A DNA stretch of 40,334 bases from Nitrososphaerota archaeon (lineage in GTDB: Archaea; Thermoproteota; Nitrososphaeria; Nitrososphaerales; CADDZS01): positions 1 to 40,334 of the forward strand of contig JAJPHP010000008.1 in NCBI GenBank assembly GCA_021325255.1, read 5' to 3'. Positions 34,587-40,334 of the stretch are shown in pieces. Within the stretch, counting starts at the first letter, position 1, and each line of letters opens with the position of its first letter. Both the position numbers and the translations under genes were made by a program. The notes beneath the pieces are model-generated. The model worked only from the letters and a program-made list of their open reading frames with translations. It did not search any database and was not told the DNA's origin.

Positions 34587-34806
34587 TCACAAAACAATAG
34601 CTGATTTGGGTCGGTTACCCTTAAAACTCTTATTGGCTGCTATCGCTCCCAAAGAAAGCGATCGGTAAGAGGCTCGAGTTTGCAACCTCTCTGAAGCTAG
34701 TTGAAGTGTCTTGATGGCAATTGAGCCTGTACGCGTAGTTGATTTGGGAAACCGCCTAACAATGACGGCGTAGGCCGAAAGAATAATTGGGGCCTTACGG
34801 CATGGT

Positions 34807-35703
34807 CTATCCACGCTGTGGCGCAAGCCGGCCCGAAGCATTGTGGATTAAAGCTGGAATCTGAGAAGGAAGTTCCGCTACCGGAATTCCGACGTCCTCG
34901 AGTGCTTGGATCTTTCCGGCCGCAGTACCGCTCCCCATGGAAACTATAGCTCCTGCGTGTCCCATGCGTTTCCCCGGAGGTGCTTGTCGCCCCGCTATGA
35001 AGGAAACAATCGGTTTTTTCAAACCCTTCGCCCTGACCTTCCGGGCAAGCCTTTCCTCAGCATCTCCCCCAATCTCGCCAATGACCACGATGGCACGCGT
35101 CCCAGGATCAGCCTCAAGCATCTCGACCACTTCAACGGTATCCCGCCCGATTATCGGATCCCCACCTATGCCTACAGCTGTAGATTGACCGAGGCCGGCC
35201 TTTGTCAGAACCCACGCTATCTCGTAGGTGAGCGTACCGCTGCGAGAAACTATTCCGACGTCTCCTTTTGAAAATATGTGGCCCGGCATTATCCCGACTT
35301 TGGCCTCGCCTGGTGATATCAGCCCGGGGCAGTTTGGACCGATGACCGTGACTCCCTTGTTTCTGCAGTAGTTTATGAATCGGAGAGAATCGTGGACCGG
35401 GACGTGTTCGGAGATGTCCACGACAAGTTTCAAATCAGAATCAACGGCCTCGTAGACCGCGTCTGCGTTGTATGCCGCGGGAACGAAGATGATGCTCGCG
35501 TTGATTTCCGGATGAGCTTGGATTGCCTTTTTGACGGTGTTGTAGACCGGAATTCCATTGACAGTCTCACCCGCCTTGCCCGGCGTCACACCTGCGAGTA
35601 TCTTCGTGCCATACTTCAACATAGCCTGCGCGTGCGAGCTGCCTTCTCGGCCAGTAATTCCTTGAACAACAAGTTTTGTGCTCTTATCAACTAATATCGT
35701 CAT
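34807..35703 (-). CDS. sucD: Succinyl-CoA synthetase (ADP-forming) alpha subunit
   Basis: Alpha subunit of succinate-CoA ligase in the citric acid cycle (or related dicarboxylate routes). MTILVDKSTKLVVQGITGREGS opens the CoA-binding Rossmann domain. The active-site phosphohistidine is in MGHAGAIVSMGSG, and GPNCPGLISP matches the family. ATG 35703 fits the usual start; ATG 35712 (MHGM) is preceded by a GAGGAG at three nt and remains possible. 298 residues with the chosen start. It follows sucC by 89 bp on the same strand. Confidence 0.95.
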   Translation of the reverse strand: MTILVDKSTKLVVQGITGREGSSHAQAMLKYGTKILAGVTPGKAGETVNGIPVYNTVKKAIQAHPEINASIIFVPAAYNADAVYEAVDSDLKLVVDISEHVPVHDSLRFINYCRNKGVTVIGPNCPGLISPGEAKVGIMPGHIFSKGDVGIVSRSGTLTYEIAWVLTKAGLGQSTAVGIGGDPIIGRDTVEVVEMLEADPGTRAIVVIGEIGGDAEERLARKVRAKGLKKPIVSFIAGRQAPPGKRMGHAGAIVSMGSGTAAGKIQALEDVGIPVAELPSQIPALIHNASGRLAPQRG

Positions 35704-35792
35704 ACCGTGCATAAACTCCTCTGCTTTTCCCGAAACCAACCTTCTTGGATTTTCTTTCTATAAACTTCTGAAGGCGCGGATTTTACTGTTTC

Positions 35793-36923
35793 TCACTTTG
35801 CGCTCGCCGATTTGACTACGGCTTGGGCCGCTGTCTCCATGGAATCAAGATACGCAATTCCCGCCCCAGAAAGTATGCGCCTCCCCTCCTCCTCGTTCGT
35901 CCCGACCATTCGTACTGTGAAAGGGACTTTTATCTTCGACCCATTTAGGGCGCGCACGAGTCCGGAAGCCACGTCGTCACACTTTGTAATTCCGCCGAGG
36001 ATATTCACAAAGACGGCTTTGAGATTCTTCTGCTCAAGGCAGAGCTTCACTGCTCTGTAAACAATTTCAGCGTTAGAACCTCCGCCCATATCCAGAAAGT
36101 TTGCCGGCCTGCCTCCAAAGTGCGCGACGACGTCAAGCGTTGCCATCACAAGGCCTGCGCCATTTCCGATTATTCCAATGTCCCCGTCAAGTTGTACAAA
36201 TGCGAAGCCAGATTCGGAAGCCTCCCTCTCCAGTGGAGAGAGCTCTTCGTCGGCAACGCTATACTCGGGGTGTCTGTAAAGCGAGTTATCGTCAAGTGTA
36301 ATTCTTGCGTCAAGCGCAATCAGTGAACCGTCGCCCATGACAGCAAGAGGGTTTGATTCTGTCAAGTCGGCGTCGACCGAGTTGAATATCGAGTAGACCT
36401 TCTCGCAGATTGAAGAGAACTGTGAAGCGGTCTTGCCGGTGAGCCCTATAGCTTCCGCCGCTTCTCGTGCCTCGAAGGAGTGCAGCCCGAGTATGGGGTC
36501 GATCTGCGTAGTATAGATCTTGTCGGGCTTTGTCTTTGCCAGCTCTTCAAGATCCATTCCTCCTTCTGCGCTCGCAATCAGGCTGACACAGCGCTTTGCC
36601 CTATCGACTGTAAATCCGAGATACAGTTCCTTCTCCGCTTTAACCGCCTCAACTACGAGCACGGAGTTTACTATTATTCCCTTGATTTTCGCCCCAAGTA
36701 GTGACTTGGCGACAGAGTATGCCTCTTCAGGATTCTGGACAAGCTTTATTCCTCCCGCCTTTCCTCTGCCGGCTACGAGAATCTGGGACTTTACCACGAC
36801 TGGCTTCCCAATGGTGGATGCTGCGGCCCTTGCCTCCTCAGGGGTCTTGCACAAAGACCCTCGGGGGACTGGGATAGCTTGCTTTTCGAATAGCTCTCTT
36901 GCTTGGTATTCGTGAATCTTCAA
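35793..36923 (-). CDS. sucC: Succinyl-CoA synthetase (ADP-forming) beta subunit
   Basis: Beta subunit carrying the nucleotide-binding ATP-grasp domain and the specificity half of the enzyme. MKIHEYQARELFEKQAIPVPRG is the classical N-terminus; GKAGGIKLV and the C-terminal GDIGIIGNGAGLVMATLDVV, NFLDMGGGSNAE and VNILGGITKCDDVA are family signatures. The start is TTG 36923 because an in-frame TGA lies three codons upstream. 376 residues. The preceding 16-nt element is identical to that before aspS. Forms the alpha/beta enzyme with the downstream sucD. Confidence 0.95.
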   Translation of the reverse strand: MKIHEYQARELFEKQAIPVPRGSLCKTPEEARAAASTIGKPVVVKSQILVAGRGKAGGIKLVQNPEEAYSVAKSLLGAKIKGIIVNSVLVVEAVKAEKELYLGFTVDRAKRCVSLIASAEGGMDLEELAKTKPDKIYTTQIDPILGLHSFEAREAAEAIGLTGKTASQFSSICEKVYSIFNSVDADLTESNPLAVMGDGSLIALDARITLDDNSLYRHPEYSVADEELSPLEREASESGFAFVQLDGDIGIIGNGAGLVMATLDVVAHFGGRPANFLDMGGGSNAEIVYRAVKLCLEQKNLKAVFVNILGGITKCDDVASGLVRALNGSKIKVPFTVRMVGTNEEEGRRILSGAGIAYLDSMETAAQAVVKSASAK

Positions 36924-36927
36924 TTTA

Positions 36928-36943
36928 CATCATTCAATCCAAA
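36928..36943 (-). promoter_or_regulatory. 16-nt element before sucC, shared with aspS
   Basis: On the minus strand TTTGGATTGAATGATG ends 4 nt before the TTG of sucC, identical in sequence and spacing to the element before aspS. Confidence 0.5.
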
Positions 36944-37214
36944 TTTGGATGGGCTGGGGCAAAAACGGAATTGAGCGAGAGTTTGATCGACAATGTGTTT
37001 GCGCTGCCCTGTTACGTGCACGTGTCTTCCTTGGATACGATAGCAAACTCCCATTTCTCTCAATAAAAAGTTAAATGGTGACGTATGAAACTGGAAATCT
37101 CCAGAAGCAGTGCAACATTTGAACTCTTAGGAATCGCTCAATGTCGAATCTGTAGGAAAAAATGGTGCCGGCTGGCAAAGTAAATAGAAAAAAGAGAAGT
37201 GATATTTGAGAGAC

Positions 37215-37382
37215 ATGCCGATTACAGACGCAACGAAGAAGCAAATTGCACAAAAGAGAAGATTGTTCTTCAAGATTTGCCTTGTATGTGGAAGCAAGAA
37301 CGCAATTTCCGCCACCCGCTGTCGCAAATGCAAATCTGAGGCATTGCGGCTAAAGAACAGGGCGCTAGGTGTCAAGAAGTAA
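37215..37382 (+). CDS. rpl40e: 50S ribosomal protein L40e
   Basis: 55-residue ribosomal protein of the large subunit, archaeal/eukaryotic only. It begins MPITDATKKQIAQKRRLFFK and has two zinc-binding pairs (CLVC at residues 22-25 and CRKC at 36-39), ending in KNRALGVKK. The length matches the family (about 50-55). ATG at 37215 follows a purine-rich leader. A hairpin with a T tract follows the stop. Too short for many gene finders, but the cysteine spacing and basic content make the call strong. Confidence 0.93.
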   Translation: MPITDATKKQIAQKRRLFFKICLVCGSKNAISATRCRKCKSEALRLKNRALGVKK

Positions 37383-37724
37383 AGCCTACTGGTCGGAACA
37401 AGGAGTAGAAGAGAAAATCTAAGAAACTTAGGTTCTCTTCTACCTACTGCCTTCCTTTTTGCCTACTGCTCGTTGGCCAAAAGAAGGGAGCATATTTCTT
37501 TCTTCGAATCCTCGTCACGGGAAAGCCATCAACCAGGCTCTGGAAGGGACACATATTCCAGAACGATGTATTGAAATTACTCCGAAAGTACGTTCTTTTA
37601 TTCCAATCCAGTTGCGAGCTGTCGAACCTCCGAATTCCGCATATCGAGTTTTGAAGGGACCCTTCAGCGCCAGCCCAAGACATTAAAATGGCACATTTGT
37701 CAAGCAAGGGAAATAGAACAGAGT
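37383..37724. other. 342-bp gap between L40e and tRNA-Val
   Basis: The first 75 nt contain the L40e terminator. A 75-codon plus-strand ORF from TTG 37459 to 37686 (ending GPFSASPRH) overlaps the terminator's T run; it looks protein-like in places (HGKAINQALEGTHIP) but has no family match I know. No other signal seen. Confidence 0.3.
37405..37458 (+). terminator. Terminator after L40e
   Basis: GTAGAAGAGAA (37405-37415) pairs perfectly with TTCTCTTCTAC (37433-37443), with an inner CTAAG/CTTAG stem. A T-rich run ends in TTTTT. A strong stem-loop terminator right after the gene. Confidence 0.75.
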
Positions 37725-37836
37725 GGGCGTGTGGTCCAGCTGGTCTAAGACACCGCTCTCACACGAGACTAGCTCTTCCACTGAGATAGTCTGTGGACAG
37801 CGGGAATCGAGAGTTCGAATCTCTCCACGCCCACCA
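37725..37836 (+). tRNA. tRNA-Val (CAC) with a 34-nt intron
   Basis: Acceptor GGGCGTG (37725-37731) pairs with CACGCCC (37826-37832), discriminator A is at 37833 and CCA is encoded at 37834-37836. Anticodon stem is CCGCT/AGCGG; loop CT-CAC-A-C gives anticodon CAC. T-arm GAGAG-TTCGAAT-CTCTC. The intron (37764-37797) lies at the canonical position between 37 and 38. Anticodon bases CAC pair with intron GTG (37793-37795) and AGACT/AGTCT forms the intron stem, giving a bulge-helix-bulge-like fold for the archaeal splicing endonuclease. The D-stem has one C-A mismatch. Confidence 0.92.
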
Positions 37837-37925
37837 GCTCCGTTTTTATCCTTCAGTGAGAGTTGATTTCCTCACAGATTATTTCCAGAGAAGTGGGCTT
37901 CGAAGGGACTCGAGTGTAACATTAG

Positions 37926-39254
37926 ATGAGGAAGCGGAACGTGCCTAAACATATCGAAGCCGAAGACTTCCGCAAAAATCATTTCAATCGGGCATCAGTC
38001 ATTTCTGGTCTTGTAAGCCCTGCCTACGGCGGAGAATGCATTTCAAACCTCCCAGATTCCTTCTTCAAGATTCTCGGCGTATCTCACAGGCGCCCGCTGA
38101 AGATTGACTCTTTGTACGGGAAGTGCGAATCAACGGAGAATCTTATCTTTATTCTCCTGGACGGATTGGGCTACAATCTGATACGAAACTCTATCAGCCG
38201 TGATTCCAGAGTCGCGACGACATCTTCAAAGGCGCCGACCCTTGAGTCATTCATAGAAAGATCGCTTTTCCTGCCAATAACTTCCGTCTTTCCCTCTACG
38301 ACTTCGACAGCAACTACCACGCTTCACACAGGCCTGACGCCGCTCGAACACGGGATCTTGGGATACACAATGTACCTGCAAGAAGTTGGGGCAGTCGCGG
38401 AAATGCTCCGATTTGCTCCATTGATCGGGGGTCGAGGTATCTCGCTTTTTGATTTTGGGAACATCGATCCTGAAACCTTTCTGGGCTCAGAGACTATACA
38501 TGAGAAATTGGCGAATAGTGGAATAATTTCAAACCTCTACATCAGCAAGTGGATCACGGACAGCGGTCTTTCAAAACTTACAAACAGAGGGGCGAGACTT
38601 TTTCCACACGTTGCCGCTTCCGACATGCTAGTTAGGCTACGGAGGAATCTCGAATCAGGAGAAGGAGGGTCGCCTTCATTTCACTTTGCCTACTTTGCTT
38701 CTCCGGATACAGTGGCGCATGTGAGAGGGCCTTTTTCTGAAGAGTACTCCGCCGAAGTGGATGCCCTGTTCTATCAGCTGGAAAGGGATTTGATCGAGAG
38801 ACTCCCTGTCTCCGTTGCAAAGAAGACATCATTGATAATCTCTGCAGATCACGGTCTTGTCAATGTGAGCAGCAAGGATGTGATCGACATGCGGGATCAT
38901 TCGGGGTTGCGAGGATTGCTCAAGCTACCGCCAACGGGGGATTCGAGAGCAGTATTTCTACACGCCAAGGAAGGAGCGGCGGAATCCATACGCCGATACT
39001 TCGACAGGCACCTGCGAGGTAAATTCCATGTCATGGATTCCAAGGAACTCTTGGTAAAAGGACTGCTCGGTTTGGGAATAATGAATCCGCACGTACAAGA
39101 TAGGATAGGCACTCTTGCCGCAGTCCCCCTGGGACTGAATGCCCTGGACAACTCTGACATCGATCCGCGAAGGGAGCCGATGCCAGGAAGGCACGGGGGC
39201 ATGTCGGAAGATGAGATGCTCGTGCCTCTCGTGGCGAGAAAGCTTTCACCATGA
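37926..39254 (+). CDS. Alkaline phosphatase superfamily phosphodiesterase (NPP-like)
   Basis: Metal-dependent phosphodiesterase or pyrophosphatase. The first metal and nucleophile region appears as LIFILLDGLGYN and the nucleophile-type Thr in SVFPSTTSTATTTLHTG. Later metal motifs are SPDTVAHVRGPFSEEY, IISADHGLVNV and GRHGGMSEDEMLVPL, in the order expected for nucleotide pyrophosphatase/phosphodiesterases. 442 residues, no signal peptide, so probably cytoplasmic. Archaeal relatives include enzymes acting on nucleotides or phosphosugars; the substrate is unknown. ATG 37926. It directly follows the tRNA gene by 89 bp. Confidence 0.82.
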   Translation: MRKRNVPKHIEAEDFRKNHFNRASVISGLVSPAYGGECISNLPDSFFKILGVSHRRPLKIDSLYGKCESTENLIFILLDGLGYNLIRNSISRDSRVATTSSKAPTLESFIERSLFLPITSVFPSTTSTATTTLHTGLTPLEHGILGYTMYLQEVGAVAEMLRFAPLIGGRGISLFDFGNIDPETFLGSETIHEKLANSGIISNLYISKWITDSGLSKLTNRGARLFPHVAASDMLVRLRRNLESGEGGSPSFHFAYFASPDTVAHVRGPFSEEYSAEVDALFYQLERDLIERLPVSVAKKTSLIISADHGLVNVSSKDVIDMRDHSGLRGLLKLPPTGDSRAVFLHAKEGAAESIRRYFDRHLRGKFHVMDSKELLVKGLLGLGIMNPHVQDRIGTLAAVPLGLNALDNSDIDPRREPMPGRHGGMSEDEMLVPLVARKLSP

Positions 39255-39402
39255 GAAAAAAACCACTCTATTTGTCTCTATTCTTCTTCTCTGTAACTAT
39301 CTTTAGTACGGAATTATATTGGATAAAAATCTGCAAGCGGGCGTTCGGGCCTGCGAGAGCAACCAGGGCCTCGAACCGGGAAAAGTGTAAAAAATTTTCA
39401 AT

Positions 39403-39756
39403 ATGCCTCTAAAGAAAGGCTTCGCCGCGATGTCACCGGAGAAGCAGAGAGAAATAGCGAGTAAGGGCGGGAAATCTCTGTCAATAGAAGTAAGGCGTGA
39501 AATTGGAAGGAAGGGAGGAATGGCAAGAGCAGAGAAGCTGAGGAAGAACCTCCTCGAAAATTCTTCAAAGCAACAGCAACCGAACCCTCCACAAGCGCAA
39601 TCGGTGGAACGGCGTAATGTTCTAGCCGATCAAGAGCAAGCTCCACGAGTGGAACCTATGATGCAATCTGTCATTTCTGAGGTGGAAATCGCGCAGCCTG
39701 GTTTCGCAGTAGAACGCAAGATTTTACAACATCAGGAACAAACGGCTCAGTCCTGA
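39403..39756 (+). CDS. KGG-motif stress-response-type protein
   Basis: Short basic protein with two KGG motifs (REIASKGGKS and REIGRKGGMARAEK) in the first 45 residues, as in the stress-induced KGG family known from bacteria. The remainder is Gln/Pro/Glu-rich and looks disordered. 117 residues. ATG 39403 has an AT-rich TATA-like GTGTAAAAAATT just upstream. Its stop overlaps the end of the convergent epimerase gene by ten bases. Molecular function of the motif is not established. Confidence 0.75.
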   Translation: MPLKKGFAAMSPEKQREIASKGGKSLSIEVRREIGRKGGMARAEKLRKNLLENSSKQQQPNPPQAQSVERRNVLADQEQAPRVEPMMQSVISEVEIAQPGFAVERKILQHQEQTAQS

Positions 39757-40190
39757 TCCGAGTGGTCGTATGGGCTGCTGGGTTGGGTCTCATAAAGCTG
39801 GATGAGAATACCGTTGGAGTTTCGGGGCGATATGAAGGCCACCTTCCATATCGGGTCCTCAAAGAATTCGTCAACTATCCTGATGTTGTTTGCCTTTAGA
39901 TACTTTATCGCTTCGAGAATGTCGTCCACTTGAAAGGTAAGATGGTGGAGACCCTCGCCTCGCTCTTCCAGAAACTTGGTGAGGAAACTCGCACCTGCTT
40001 TTTCTATTGGCTCGATAAGTTCTATTCTCTGCCCTCCGAGCTCAAACTGAGTATACGTATAATCCCTAGTCGTTCCCTCCAACTTGTACAGGATTACTTT
40101 TCCACCAAGAATATCACGGTACAACTTCAGGGCCTCGTCGACGCTTCTTACGGCCACTCCAATGTGGTCAAATCTCTTGATGAAAGTCAT
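39747..40190 (-). CDS. mce: Methylmalonyl-CoA epimerase
   Basis: VOC-fold enzyme interconverting (R)- and (S)-methylmalonyl-CoA, used in propionate catabolism or in thaumarchaeal 3-hydroxypropionate/4-hydroxybutyrate carbon fixation. It starts RFDHIGVAVRSVDEALKLYRDILGG (in part), with metal-ligand His in DHIGVAV, then QRIELIEP and GEGLHHLTFQVDDI, and ends NGILIQLYE. I chose ATG 40190 (MTFIKRFDHIG), 147 residues, over the upstream 40241 start whose extra residues are not family-like. The divergent frame at 40309 could be a partner. Confidence 0.88.
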   Translation of the reverse strand: MTFIKRFDHIGVAVRSVDEALKLYRDILGGKVILYKLEGTTRDYTYTQFELGGQRIELIEPIEKAGASFLTKFLEERGEGLHHLTFQVDDILEAIKYLKANNIRIVDEFFEDPIWKVAFISPRNSNGILIQLYETQPSSPYDHSDQD

Positions 40191-40308
40191 TTCGACGAAA
40201 GACGCACACAAGTGTTTTTGCTTTTTACTGCTGTGTTGCACGATTCAAGCACGTAGTCTACTAATTTTGTCTCAAGTGTGCTTGTACTGAGGCGCCCAAT
40301 CTCACGGC

Positions 40309-40334
40309 ATGTCAGACGACAGGAATTGGAGCAA
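40309..40334 (+). CDS. Possible start of a divergent gene, cut by the window edge
   Basis: ATG at 40309 opens a frame reading MSDDRNWS before the window ends. It is placed divergently to the epimerase with 118 bp between, long enough for two promoters. Eight codons cannot identify a product; methylmalonyl-CoA mutase would be a natural neighbour but that is a guess. Confidence 0.25.

Noticed and set aside
34587..34841. 84-codon minus-strand ORF between sucD and the NusA-like gene
   Set aside because: Overlaps the sucD 3' end in another frame and has no protein-like pattern.
39330..39385. T-arm-like sequence (GGTTCGAGGCCC on the minus strand)
   Set aside because: No acceptor, D or anticodon stem can be built around it.

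Overview
The window looks like a chromosomal piece of a TACK archaeon, most likely a thaumarchaeote (Nitrososphaeria) with a heterotrophic lifestyle. The evidence is a Cdv/ESCRT cell-division cluster (two CdvB-type proteins and the Vps4-like ATPase CdvC), archaeal-type IleRS and AspRS, ribosomal protein L40e, an archaeal/eukaryotic-type YchF-like GTPase, a tRNA-Val with an intron at 37/38, TATA boxes about 26-30 nt upstream of start codons (leaderless transcription) and many TTG starts. No ammonia-oxidation genes are present. The lineage call is inference from gene content.

Layout. 1-4.4 kb: polyprenyl-phosphate glycosyltransferase, XdhC-like molybdoenzyme maturation factor, luciferase-like oxidoreductase and an Lrp/AsnC regulator. 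4.4-7.9 kb: a degenerate tRNA-Asp-like sequence, a small HTH-like ORF and two convergent surface-protein genes that both lack their 5' ends. 8-14.4 kb: an intact branched-chain-amino-acid-type ABC transporter operon (livKHMGF) ending in an amidohydrolase, probably a scavenging unit for a nitrogenous compound. 14.4-17.9 kb: a block of broken minus-strand genes (an SQR-like flavoprotein, a winged-helix regulator, a Thr-rich exported protein). 17.9-20 kb: an anchored surface protein and the YchF-like GTPase.

20.3-25.2 kb: an MBL-fold exonuclease-like protein, an Lhr-type helicase and a metallophosphoesterase, co-directional. This resembles the bacterial Lhr/ligase DNA-repair cluster but has no ligase here. 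25.2-28.5 kb: ileS. 29-32.6 kb: a short CdvB paralogue, CdvB and CdvC. 32.6-37.4 kb: aspS, a NusA-like KH protein, sucD and sucC on the minus strand, and rpl40e on the plus strand. 37.7-40.3 kb: intron-bearing tRNA-Val(CAC), an alkaline-phosphatase-superfamily enzyme, a KGG-motif protein, methylmalonyl-CoA epimerase, and possibly the first codons of a divergent gene at the edge.

Most notable: an identical 16-nt element placed exactly 4 nt before the start codons of both aspS and sucC; the ligase-less Exo-Lhr-phosphoesterase cluster; and a 3.1-kb segment whose two convergent genes are both beheaded, beside a decayed tRNA. I saw no CRISPR array, insertion sequence, integrase or rRNA.
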